Assembly: GCF_004103695.1 (NCBI RefSeq)
Contig: NZ_CP035280.1
Coordinates: 2,604,001-2,668,000, forward strand
Origin: Clostridium sp. JN-9
Lineage (GTDB): Bacteria; Bacillota; Clostridia; Clostridiales; Clostridiaceae
DNA length: 64,000 nucleotides
Direction: 5' to 3'
Position 1 is the first letter of the stretch, and each line of letters opens with the position of its first letter. The translations under genes and the position numbers were made by a program. The notes under the pieces were generated by a model that was given only the letters and a program-made list of their open reading frames with translations, did no database searches and had not been told where the DNA came from. Below, in pieces: positions 35,044 to 43,476 of the stretch.

Positions 35044-35502
35044 TTATTTGTATTTTTCAGGAATGTTTTCTTCAGTATAAATCTTAATGCCATTTTCCAG
35101 CAGAAGTTCAGCTGTTACCCCGTTTCCTTCTCTTTTATTTCCAGTGAAAGTACCGTCATATATTACAGAAAGGCCGCAGGAAGGACTTCTTGCCTTTAAA
35201 ATGGCTTCTGTGGCTCCGCAGTTTTTTGCAATTCTTAATGTTTCTTCTGCTCCCCTTATGAATTCAGAAGTAACATGGTCACCTTCAGGGCCCATTACTT
35301 CTGCCTTTCCATTAAGCACATGAAAGCCTGTGCCATTTATTATTTCATGAGCACCTCTTGGTGTGCTCTGACCCCCTAGCTGTTCAGGGCATACAGGAAT
35401 GGCCTTCCCGCTTTTTAGTAACTCTAAAACATCCTTATTTAAATTATTGCCGCCGTTGTATTTACAGTTGATACCGCATAAGCATGCACTTACTATAATC
35501 AT
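35044..35502 (-). CDS. DUF523 family protein (YbbK-like)
   Basis: A 152-aa protein with the DUF523 pattern: VSACLCGINCKYNGGNN at the N-terminus, VCPEQLGG near 36, and LKARSPSCG near 104. The conserved cysteines in CLCGINC, VCPE and SPSCG suggest metal or thiol chemistry; the biochemical role of the family is not known to me. AGGAGG precedes the ATG. It lies between mutS2 and the FMN enzyme, 25 nt after the former, and is probably co-transcribed with both. Confidence 0.9.
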   Translation of the reverse strand: MIIVSACLCGINCKYNGGNNLNKDVLELLKSGKAIPVCPEQLGGQSTPRGAHEIINGTGFHVLNGKAEVMGPEGDHVTSEFIRGAEETLRIAKNCGATEAILKARSPSCGLSVIYDGTFTGNKREGNGVTAELLLENGIKIYTEENIPEKYK

Positions 35503-35527
35503 TTATGTTACCTCCTTCTGAAACTAT

Positions 35528-37888
35528 TTATTTCAGTTCAGCTATGGTTACGCCGCTGCCTCCTTCTCCATACTCTCCCAATCTATAGTTTTTAACATGG
35601 CTGTTGTGCTTCAGCATATCAGTAATGGCTTTTCTCAAAACACCAGTACCTTTACCGTGAATTATGGTAACTTCATTTAATCCAGCTAAATATGCTTCAT
35701 CCAGATATTTATCCACATCATAAATGGCTTCCTCTGAATCCATTCCTCTTAAATCTATTGATGAAGAAACTGATTTAAGATTTAAATTCATTTTTTTGCT
35801 TGGTTTTCTTTTTTCTGTTCCAGCTGAACCATTTAAAGTTCTGAGATCCTTTATATTTGCAGATATTTTCATTATACCTGCCTGAACCAGAACCTCTCCC
35901 TTACTATCAGGTTTGGAAAGAACTACAACTTTTTGATTTAAAGATGACAGCAGTACTTCTTCTCCTTCTTTTACAGTTTTAAGAGATTCACCTTTGCTTC
36001 TTTCAATGGTAACCTCAGCTTTATCTGCTTTTTCAAGCCTTGTCTTGATCTTCTTTCTCTGCTCCTCTAAAGCCTGCCTTGCTTCTGAGGAATATCCCAT
36101 TCTCTCAAGCTCTCTCATATTTTTCAATATGCTGTCTGCATCCTCTTTTGCTTCCTTTATAACTCTTTTTGCTTCTCTCTGAGCATCAATTAATGCTTTT
36201 TCTCTTGCATTCTGAAGTGTATTAAGCTTTTCTTCATATTTTTTCTTTATATTTTCGGCTTCGGATTTTAATACAGCCGCCTGTCTTGCATCGCTTTCAG
36301 CCTTTATGCTCTTTTCCTGAAGGCTTTGAATTAAGTCTTCAAATTGAAGAGTCTCATTGGCTATACTGTCTCTGGCATCATCAATAATGTAATCAGGAAG
36401 TCCAAGTCTTTTGGATATTTCAAAGGCATTAGACTTACCAGGTATACCTATGAGCAGTTTATATGTTGGTCTCAATGTTTCCACATCAAATTCCACAGAA
36501 GCGTTTTCTACGGACTGGGTCTTTAATGCATATCCCTTCAGCTCGCTATAGTGCGTGGTTGCAATTACTTCAACATGTCTTTTCCTTAAATTCTCCAAAA
36601 TAGATACAGCCAGTGCAGCTCCTTCTGTGGGGTCTGTGCCTGCACCAAGTTCATCAAATAAAACCAGTGAATCCTTGTCTGCACAATCAATAATATTAAC
36701 TATATTAGTCATATGAGAAGAAAATGTGGATAAGCTTTGCTCAATGCTCTGCTCATCACCAATGTCTGCATATATTTCTTTAAAAAAGCTTATGGTTGAA
36801 TTTTCTCTTACTGGAATAAGTATTCCGCTTAATGCCATTAAATGAAGAAGTCCCACGGTTTTTAAAGTTACAGTTTTGCCTCCTGTGTTTGGTCCTGTAA
36901 TTATCAATGAAGTAAATTCCCTTCCCATATATACACTGCTTGGCACTACCTTTTTCCTGTCTATTAAAGGATGTTTTCCTTCAATTATATCTATTACTCC
37001 ATTTTCGCTTACTATTGGGCAGCTGCAGTTTAATTCGCTGGCATATTTAGCCTTTGCAAAAATAAAATCCAGCTCCCAGATTATATTAGAATCATTTCTT
37101 ACAGCAATAATATTGTCATATATTTTTCCTGAAAGTTCACTTAAAATTCTTTCAATCTCAGCTTTTTCTTTTAGCATTAATTCCTTAATTTCATTATTTA
37201 AGTTAACAAGGCCCATAGGCTCAATATATAAGGTTGCCCCGCTGGAGCTCTGGTCATGAACCAAGCCGGGAACAGCCCCTTTGCACTCTGCCTTTACAGG
37301 GAGAACATATCTTTCTCCTCTCATGGTATACAGGTTATCCTGCAGAAATTGAGAGTTGCTTCTTATTAAAGAGTTTACCTTATCTCTTACTGAGGCATTT
37401 TTGTCCTTTAAGGCACGCCTTACATTGTAAAGAGTTGTGCTGGCTTTATCTGATATTTCCTCTTCGCTTACAATAGCATTAAATATGTCATCTTCAATTT
37501 TCTTAAGAGGAACCAGGCCCGCGCAGATATCCTCAATTACTCTGAAGCTTTCTTCTTCCTCTCTGTGTGATACATATTCCTTAAATCTTCTTGCACTTCT
37601 AAGTAGTGCTGCTATTTTTAAAAGCTGTGAAGGCATTAATGAAGATCCCTTTTCAGCTCTGCTTATTCCATCCCTTACATCATAAACACCTTCAAAAGGT
37701 GCAGATCCCTTTTTAGTTAAAAGCTGAAAGGCTTCTTTTGTTTCTTCAAGATGCTCCCTTACCTCATAAACATTATCATAGGGCTTTAAATCATCTATTA
37801 TATCCTTTGCAGCCTGTGTATTTGTATATTGTTTTATGATATTTTTTATTTTATCAAATTCCAAAACTCTTAAGGCTTTATCGTTCAT
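35528..37888 (-). CDS. mutS2: Endonuclease MutS2
   Basis: A 786-aa MutS-family ATPase lacking the mismatch-recognition domain. The clamp/lever helices occupy about 1-300, the Walker A is GPNTGGKT near 333, and Walker B is followed by DELGAGTDPTEGAA. A long coiled region (about 510-620) precedes the C-terminal Smr nuclease domain (about 705-786: IDLRGMDSEEAIYDVD, then IIHGKGTGVLRK). MutS2 suppresses recombination and, in Bacillus, splits collided ribosomes. Begins 3 nt after the U32 gene. Full length, no defects seen. Confidence 0.95.
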   Translation of the reverse strand: MNDKALRVLEFDKIKNIIKQYTNTQAAKDIIDDLKPYDNVYEVREHLEETKEAFQLLTKKGSAPFEGVYDVRDGISRAEKGSSLMPSQLLKIAALLRSARRFKEYVSHREEEESFRVIEDICAGLVPLKKIEDDIFNAIVSEEEISDKASTTLYNVRRALKDKNASVRDKVNSLIRSNSQFLQDNLYTMRGERYVLPVKAECKGAVPGLVHDQSSSGATLYIEPMGLVNLNNEIKELMLKEKAEIERILSELSGKIYDNIIAVRNDSNIIWELDFIFAKAKYASELNCSCPIVSENGVIDIIEGKHPLIDRKKVVPSSVYMGREFTSLIITGPNTGGKTVTLKTVGLLHLMALSGILIPVRENSTISFFKEIYADIGDEQSIEQSLSTFSSHMTNIVNIIDCADKDSLVLFDELGAGTDPTEGAALAVSILENLRKRHVEVIATTHYSELKGYALKTQSVENASVEFDVETLRPTYKLLIGIPGKSNAFEISKRLGLPDYIIDDARDSIANETLQFEDLIQSLQEKSIKAESDARQAAVLKSEAENIKKKYEEKLNTLQNAREKALIDAQREAKRVIKEAKEDADSILKNMRELERMGYSSEARQALEEQRKKIKTRLEKADKAEVTIERSKGESLKTVKEGEEVLLSSLNQKVVVLSKPDSKGEVLVQAGIMKISANIKDLRTLNGSAGTEKRKPSKKMNLNLKSVSSSIDLRGMDSEEAIYDVDKYLDEAYLAGLNEVTIIHGKGTGVLRKAITDMLKHNSHVKNYRLGEYGEGGSGVTIAELK

Positions 37889-37891
37889 TTG

Positions 37892-40243
37892 CTACTCTAC
37901 TCCTCTTTTATAATGTCCCCTGGTATAACCCTGAAAGTCATAGCTCCAGGTTCCTTTTTTTAGTTGATGTAATACTTCTGTTGTTTTATTGTAATCTTCA
38001 TCTGTAAAATCAAGTCTATAGGATTTAAAATTAAGCTTTTTTATATCATTTAAATTTCCAAGTAAATTTAATGGTGCTGAATTGTAAATATGCATTCTGC
38101 AGTATTTATCAGTAATTATAGGGAAATCCTGAAGCATTCTGTCCTGCAGAACAAAGCTGTCCCTTGTGCATGGGGCTTTGCAGCTTTGCGTCTGAGATTT
38201 CTCTCCTACTGTTCCCCCTATGGCACAGTATTCACTTACCATGTTTTCAATTCTGCCGTAAATAAGCATCTGTGCATTAAACTTTCCTGGGTCTATACGG
38301 ATTATTTCTGATCTGTTAAGCTCCACACTTATGCAGTATCCATTTATGATTTTTTCAAAATACTCAGCAGAATATGAATTAAAAATATTTAATTTATAAT
38401 CTCCAATTATGTTTAATTTTCCTTTAAATACATTAATAATACCTAAGTTTGAAGTTATAATGCCCTGAATTTTATCAGAGTACTTTTTAATTACGCTGCA
38501 TATTGAGCTGAATTCTTCTTTTATTATATTAGGAATTACTAAATATATTTTATTGCTTTCATTAAGTATATCTTCAAGGTTTATATTATCCTTCTTATTA
38601 AATATATTCACAGCAATGTGGTGAAATCCTGTATCCACTGCAGCTTTAAACTGCTCACTGGTGTTTACTGTTATAATAAACTCAGGCATTTCATTATTTT
38701 TTATTGTATTATGCTTTTCTGAAACATTCCTGTTTACAATTTTTCTTTTATATGAACTTATAATATAATTTTCAATATCACTTATTAGATTTCTTCTAAC
38801 TTCATTAAGTGATGAAACAGCAGTAAATCCTGGCTCATAATTTTCTAAAGAAACATTTAAAAATTCAAAGGGTGTACCTCCGCTTTTTTTCAGCTGATTT
38901 AATATCTTATCTTTAGTAATAGGGCTTTTTTCAGCCTTTTCTACAATATGCCCCTGAGATGTAAAAAGTTTATTTTTGTATTCTGTAGAAATGCTTAAAG
39001 GTTCTGATATTTTAAAATTAATCTTTAAATCAAGCTGTATTTTTTTGCCGTATACATCCTTGTATATTTCCTTTAATTCCTCAAAAAGTCTGGTGTCAGA
39101 GGTCTTATACAATACATCCCCTGACTTGAATTCACAGGGCTTTATTTCAACTCTGTCTCCCTTATTTGCCTCAGTGACCTGTTTCCCATTCTTAAATATC
39201 TTAGATACTATAAATCCATTTTCTGAAACCCTTACTCCATCTTTAATGCTTAAGGAATTATCTAAAAGCACCGTTAAGCCTTTTGAAACGGTTCCAAGCT
39301 TAACTCCAGTGTTCTTAGGGAAATTCATTGCCATCATGTCTTTTGACGTATTTCCATATAAATATGCCTTTGAAAATCCCTGTCTGTTAAACAGCTGTGC
39401 TAATTTTTCTTTTTCCCTATTTATATTGAAATTATTATTTATTTTGGAATAAACGCTGTCTATGGTCTTTCTGTATGCACTTACCACACCTGCCACATAT
39501 TCCGGCCTTTTCATTCTTCCTTCAATTTTTAGTGATTTGGTACCGCTTAATATGATTTTTTCAATATCCTCAATAGTGCATATATCCTTTGGGCTCAGTA
39601 AATATCCCTTGGCTTTTGTATCTCCACTTTTGTTTAATAGTGTATATGGAAGTCTGCAGGGCTGTGCACATCTTCCTCTGTTTCCGCTTCTTCCTCCAAT
39701 TAAACTGCTCATTAAGCACTGTCCTGAATAGCATATACAAAGTGCACCATGTATGAATATTTCCGTTTCAATGTTAAGTTCCTTGGATATGTACTTTATT
39801 TCATTAAGGGACAGCTCTCTTGATAATACTATTCTTTTGAAGCCGCTTTGTACCATAAGCTTTGCCCCTTCACCATTATGAACGGTGATCTGGGTGGAAG
39901 CATGTATTTCATAATCAGGAATTTCGCCTTTAAGCTTTGCTGCAAAACCCAAATCCTGAATTATCAAAGCATCTACCCCTTGTTCATAGAGAAACCTGGC
40001 ATATTCTATGGCTTCATCTATTTCGTTTTCCTTCATTAATGTATTTATGGTTACAAATATCCTTACATTATATAAATGGCAGTAGTCTATTGCACGTATC
40101 ATATTTTCATCATCAAAGTTAGAGGCATATGCCCTTGCGGAAAATTTACTTCCTCCTATGTAAACTGCATCTGCTCCTGCCTGTACTGCGGCATATAAGC
40201 TTTCCAGACTTCCTGCTGGAGCCAGTAATTCTATTTTGTTCAT
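37892..40243 (-). CDS. U32 family protein with DUF3656 region (RlhA-like)
   Basis: A 783-aa member of the U32 peptidase family, whose studied members (RlhA, TrhP) are rRNA/tRNA hydroxylation enzymes rather than proteases. The N-terminal part starts KIELLAPAGSLESLYAAVQAG and has the signature FIHGALCICYSGQCLMSSL and GNRGRCAQPCRLPY with its four cysteines, near residues 170-205; a further CYS-containing segment (SCKAPCTRDSF) lies near 705. ATG at 40243 has GGGAGAG 6 nt upstream; earlier in-frame starts overlap that site. mutS2 follows after 3 nt. RNA modification is the likely role; the exact target is unknown. Confidence 0.88.
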   Translation of the reverse strand: MNKIELLAPAGSLESLYAAVQAGADAVYIGGSKFSARAYASNFDDENMIRAIDYCHLYNVRIFVTINTLMKENEIDEAIEYARFLYEQGVDALIIQDLGFAAKLKGEIPDYEIHASTQITVHNGEGAKLMVQSGFKRIVLSRELSLNEIKYISKELNIETEIFIHGALCICYSGQCLMSSLIGGRSGNRGRCAQPCRLPYTLLNKSGDTKAKGYLLSPKDICTIEDIEKIILSGTKSLKIEGRMKRPEYVAGVVSAYRKTIDSVYSKINNNFNINREKEKLAQLFNRQGFSKAYLYGNTSKDMMAMNFPKNTGVKLGTVSKGLTVLLDNSLSIKDGVRVSENGFIVSKIFKNGKQVTEANKGDRVEIKPCEFKSGDVLYKTSDTRLFEELKEIYKDVYGKKIQLDLKINFKISEPLSISTEYKNKLFTSQGHIVEKAEKSPITKDKILNQLKKSGGTPFEFLNVSLENYEPGFTAVSSLNEVRRNLISDIENYIISSYKRKIVNRNVSEKHNTIKNNEMPEFIITVNTSEQFKAAVDTGFHHIAVNIFNKKDNINLEDILNESNKIYLVIPNIIKEEFSSICSVIKKYSDKIQGIITSNLGIINVFKGKLNIIGDYKLNIFNSYSAEYFEKIINGYCISVELNRSEIIRIDPGKFNAQMLIYGRIENMVSEYCAIGGTVGEKSQTQSCKAPCTRDSFVLQDRMLQDFPIITDKYCRMHIYNSAPLNLLGNLNDIKKLNFKSYRLDFTDEDYNKTTEVLHQLKKGTWSYDFQGYTRGHYKRGVE

Positions 40244-40291
40244 TTTCATCTCTCCCACTAATTTTCCTAAGGTTAATTATACATTTAAAAA

Positions 40292-40312
40292 TCCTTCATC
40301 ACAAGATGAAGG
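40292..40312 (-). terminator. Terminator of the GT4 gene
   Basis: TCCTTCATC pairs with GATGAAGGA around a 3-nt loop and is followed on the minus strand by T residues. It abuts the stop codon at 40314. Confidence 0.85.
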
Positions 40313-40313
40313 A

Positions 40314-41309
40314 CTATTTGCTTTTCATTAATTCCATATAGCTGTCGTTTAATTCATCTGCATACTTCTTCCAGCTGTACTTGTTTATAATATAATCTTT
40401 AAGATTATTATCCTTTGGTTTTTTATAAGCACTTTCAATTACACTATACAGTGAATTTTCTTCGAATGGATTAAAGTAATATGCAAGATCATTAAAATAT
40501 TCCCGGGCACTTCCATTGTCTGTTGTAACTATGTTGCACCCTGTAGCAGCCGCCTCCAGTGAGGAAATACCGCTGATTTCAACATAACTTGGCATCACAT
40601 GTACTCTGGCAAATCTATAGGCATTATATATATTATAACTGTCCAGAAATCCTAAATACATAACATTATGGTATTCAAGGCATTTGTGAAAGTACATTTT
40701 GTTGCTTACATTTCCAATTAGAATAAGCTTATGCTTTAAATCCCTGCACACTCTGGCTAAGGTGAGCTGATTTTTAAGAGGCATTATTCTGCCTACGCAC
40801 AAAATATAATCGTCTAAATTATATCTGTCCTTAAAATTATACAAAGGTGTTTCATCATTTAAAATATCCACTCCATTATAAATTACCTTACAGGGTATTG
40901 AATTTCCAAAATCATTTGTAATCTGATCCTTTTCCATATAGCTGTTTGGATATAGCATTTTACAGCCTGCCAGTATTTTCTTTGTGTAAGCCCTGCACTT
41001 ATCCCACAGCCTGGCCCCTTCAGTATCATTTATAAAGTTATAATATTGTTTCAAGTTCCAGTAAAGAGGAGTCAGCACAATGGTTTTTTTATATGAATGA
41101 GCTATTTTAAAATACTTATAAGTATCCCAAATGGTTGTTAAGTTAAACAGGTGAATAATATCATACTTTGAATAATCAGTAATATTCCCACCATTTATAT
41201 CAACTTCATTACCCTTTTTTCTTAAATACTTTGCAGTCATCAAAAGCTGAGTGCAATCCCCTCCAAAGTTTCTCGAGTAGTCATTCCTGATGCACAGCAG
41301 AACTTTCAT
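40314..41309 (-). CDS. GT4 family glycosyltransferase
   Basis: A 331-aa GT-B glycosyltransferase. The C-terminal nucleotide-sugar domain contains ILCVGRIMPLKNQLTLA near 170 and YVEISGISSLEAAATGCNIV near 240, where the E-x7-E motif appears as Glu-Ile-Ser-Gly-Ile-Ser-Ser-Leu-Glu. The N-terminal domain opens MKVLLCIRNDYSRNFGGD. Its place beside the propeller/Cys-rich cluster at 41.4-44.7 kb, away from the main polysaccharide locus, hints that it glycosylates something specific there, such as a spore-surface protein. This is speculative. Confidence 0.85.
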   Translation of the reverse strand: MKVLLCIRNDYSRNFGGDCTQLLMTAKYLRKKGNEVDINGGNITDYSKYDIIHLFNLTTIWDTYKYFKIAHSYKKTIVLTPLYWNLKQYYNFINDTEGARLWDKCRAYTKKILAGCKMLYPNSYMEKDQITNDFGNSIPCKVIYNGVDILNDETPLYNFKDRYNLDDYILCVGRIMPLKNQLTLARVCRDLKHKLILIGNVSNKMYFHKCLEYHNVMYLGFLDSYNIYNAYRFARVHVMPSYVEISGISSLEAAATGCNIVTTDNGSAREYFNDLAYYFNPFEENSLYSVIESAYKKPKDNNLKDYIINKYSWKKYADELNDSYMELMKSK

Positions 41310-41440
41310 TAAAGGAATCCCCCCTATTATAGATTTGATATCTTAAAATAAATCTATGCAGCACTTATGTGCAATATCACAGAATATTAAGTATTAGTTT
41401 TACATATATTTATATAAGCAAAATAGCTGTGGAGGCTGAT

Positions 41441-42193
41441 ATGGTTTTTAAATATGGCAGTACCTGCATTGCAGGTGATTTAAATAACAACTTTCATAAG
41501 TTTTATATTGAATCAAATACTTTAATTGTTCAAAATATCACCGAATCATTTAATAATAAGCTTTCATACAGAAAAAATGTTATAGATTTTTCTGTTGATA
41601 TAGATATACATAATCACATCCACATTATTTATTTAACTAACAGCGGTATACTAATGCACAGCATTTTCTCCTCAGCCTCAATTGATGAAATTATCACAAA
41701 GATTGATATTAATACTCATTTTGTCAGATATATTAAATTAAAAATTATACTAGACAAGATTAATATATTTTATATGACCTGCAGTGCAAAAAATGTGCAT
41801 ACATGGAGTTTAAATCATATTTATTTTAAAAACTGCCTCTCTAGCAGTATTATTATTTCAGAAATAAATGTTACATACAGATTATTTTCATATATAGTGG
41901 ATATTTTTAAAGAAAACCTTTATATATTCTATTCCTCAAATAGTGATTGCTATTTTAAAATACAGTATTTTAATAGCAATACTGATAAATGGACTACAAT
42001 AGATTCAAATATTTATGTACAATGTGCTGAAAATGCAAACCTTTTCATAACCCCATCGGGTACAGGCTTTATAAATTATTTTAAAAACAACTCAAGTAAC
42101 ATAATTAGGTGTAAGAACCTTAATCTGCCATTTGAAAACTGGAGCGCTGAAAAATATATTGATGCTGATTCAATGAATTTTATGACCTTCTGA
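41441..42193 (+). CDS. Propeller-like protein, unknown (short paralog)
   Basis: A 250-aa product starting at the ATG at 41441 (GGAGG 5 nt upstream; the upstream open stretch from 41369 precedes that site). It is built of beta-strand-like repeats with aromatic ends such as HIHIIYLTNSG, NIFYMTCSAK, NLYIFYSSNS and GFINYFKNNS. These resemble blades of a beta-propeller of the kind seen in sialidase-like or lectin-like folds. No signal peptide or catalytic motif. Similar blades occur in the larger protein at 43.5 kb, so the two are probably paralogs. It is rich in Asn, Ile and Ser. Confidence 0.6.
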   Translation: MVFKYGSTCIAGDLNNNFHKFYIESNTLIVQNITESFNNKLSYRKNVIDFSVDIDIHNHIHIIYLTNSGILMHSIFSSASIDEIITKIDINTHFVRYIKLKIILDKINIFYMTCSAKNVHTWSLNHIYFKNCLSSSIIISEINVTYRLFSYIVDIFKENLYIFYSSNSDCYFKIQYFNSNTDKWTTIDSNIYVQCAENANLFITPSGTGFINYFKNNSSNIIRCKNLNLPFENWSAEKYIDADSMNFMTF

Positions 42194-42244
42194 TTTACTT
42201 TTGCCTTTTAGCTGTCTTTAATATATAGTATGATGTGCACTCCA

Positions 42245-42376
42245 TATGGCTCTGTTATATTATAATGTGGATGATACTATAAATGGTTATGCAAATGTTT
42301 ACAGCAAATTTTATACAAACGGACAAGCTATTCCCTCCATGTTAAAACATCCACATTATTCGCTAACAGAGCCATA
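42245..42376. mobile_element. MITE-like non-autonomous element (132 bp)
   Basis: The ends are TATGGCTCTGTTATATTATA and, inverted, ending CTAACAGAGCCATA; ATAATGTGGATG is inverted inside, for about 29-31 bp of terminal repeat. Its right end matches the left end of the element at 19171 and vice versa, so it is the same element reversed. No coding capacity. It lies downstream of the short propeller gene. Confidence 0.85.
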
Positions 42377-42394
42377 TACTTATACTAAAGCAGG

Positions 42395-42517
42395 AAAGAT
42401 TAAAGAACAGGGAACAAAGATTGTTATTTTGCTTACAGTAAAACTTAAATTAAAAATTTTCTGCCGAGGCAGAAAATCTCAATTATTTAATCTTTGTTCT
42501 TTAATCTTTAATCTTTA
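42395..42517. repeat. Heptamer arms around two hairpins
   Basis: AAAGATTAAAGAACA on the left and TCTTTAATCTTTAATCTTT on the right flank two stems: TTTTGCT/AGTAAAA near 42427-42443 and ATTTTCTGCC/GGCAGAAAAT near 42455-42478. This is the same design as at 59092, 60772 and 63104. See findings. Confidence 0.75.
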
Positions 42518-42520
42518 GAA

Positions 42521-42563
42521 AGGGCCTTGCATCAGCAGTTTTAACTGCTAATGCGACAGCCCC
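42521..42563 (-). repeat. 43-nt hairpin repeat, copy 1
   Basis: GCATCAGCAGTT pairs with AACTGCTAATGC, with outer GGGCC/GCCCC-type pairing. A near-identical copy is at 60909-60951. Each lies downstream of a minus-strand gene and may terminate it. Confidence 0.7.
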
Positions 42564-42567
42564 AAAA

Positions 42568-42599
42568 AAGTTCTTACGTTTACTTCTTAGTTCTTAGTT
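42568..42599 (-). repeat. Short heptamer array (TTAGTTC-type)
   Basis: Units TTACTTC, TTAGTTC and TTAGTTA follow one another 10-40 bp past the end of the Cys-rich gene. It is the same motif as at 3687, 6357 and, inside a gene, 57732. Confidence 0.6.
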
Positions 42600-42608
42600 A
42601 AAATAGTA

Positions 42609-43283
42609 TTATTTTTGCGGCGGATTGAATATGTCAAATGGGAATTTCACATCATTTTCAAAGAAGTCACATACATCATCTGATGGGTCGACGCATTTTT
42701 CTGGTTTGCAGAATCCTGAAGATTTTACTATAAGGTTAACTGGTCTTACTGATTTTATAAGTGTAAACAATCCCAGTGTTACTAAAAAGTTTTTATCAAC
42801 AGATCCTGCTATAGGTACTGATTCAAATTTCAAAAAGTTTACGCTGGCTTCTACAATAACATATGGCAGACTTTGTGACAGGGGTTCAAATGCTGATCCA
42901 TTTTTAAAATCAGGAAGATTAGTTACAATAGCAACATCTGATGACTTTGATCCAAATAATGTAACAGTTTTAGGAAAAATACTTTTCTTAGGGCCTGCAG
43001 CTGCAGAATTGCCTTTTACATTATAGTTAAATGTATATTCTATATCTATGTCGAAATATCCCCTTTTGATGTTATTAGGCCTTACATCTTTTATTTCAGG
43101 GGTAACTGTTAGTGAATTATTAAAGGTAATTGGTACATGATCACAATATGGCGTACCATTTAAATTTAAAACAGGTAATATTAAGCAGTCCTGCTGCCTG
43201 CAGCTGTCATATATTTTATAGGCAAAAATGCATTCTTCCTTATTGCATGTTTTATCAAGGCTACTGATATCCATACTTTCCAT
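42609..43283 (-). CDS. Cys-rich protein, unknown
   Basis: A 224-aa protein with eight cysteines in two clusters, CNKEEC/SCRQQDC/YC in the first 50 residues and FCKPEKCVDPSDDVC near 200-214. The middle (about 50-185) looks like an all-beta domain with long strands. No signal peptide. Cys-rich, unexported proteins of this kind in clostridia are often spore coat or exosporium parts, cross-linked by disulfides; here that is only an inference. AGGAGG lies upstream of the ATG. It is antiparallel to the two propeller-like genes that flank it. Confidence 0.6.
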   Translation of the reverse strand: MESMDISSLDKTCNKEECIFAYKIYDSCRQQDCLILPVLNLNGTPYCDHVPITFNNSLTVTPEIKDVRPNNIKRGYFDIDIEYTFNYNVKGNSAAAGPKKSIFPKTVTLFGSKSSDVAIVTNLPDFKNGSAFEPLSQSLPYVIVEASVNFLKFESVPIAGSVDKNFLVTLGLFTLIKSVRPVNLIVKSSGFCKPEKCVDPSDDVCDFFENDVKFPFDIFNPPQK

Positions 43284-43476
43284 TTACGGCCTCCTACTAA
43301 ATTAAATAACATGTGTTTAAATATCATTCTCAATTTAAAAATACATGCAAATTTGCATGATAAGTCTTTAATATTATAATATGAGCTGCTTTTCCATATG
43401 TTACATATATTAAAAGAATTATTTTATTTTAATAAGCATAATTTATATAAATGGAATTATATAAGGAGTTCTTAAT

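Noticed and set aside
42246-42518. 90-aa plus-strand ORF across the MITE and heptamer element
   Set aside because: It is composed wholly of repeat sequence and lacks a ribosome site.
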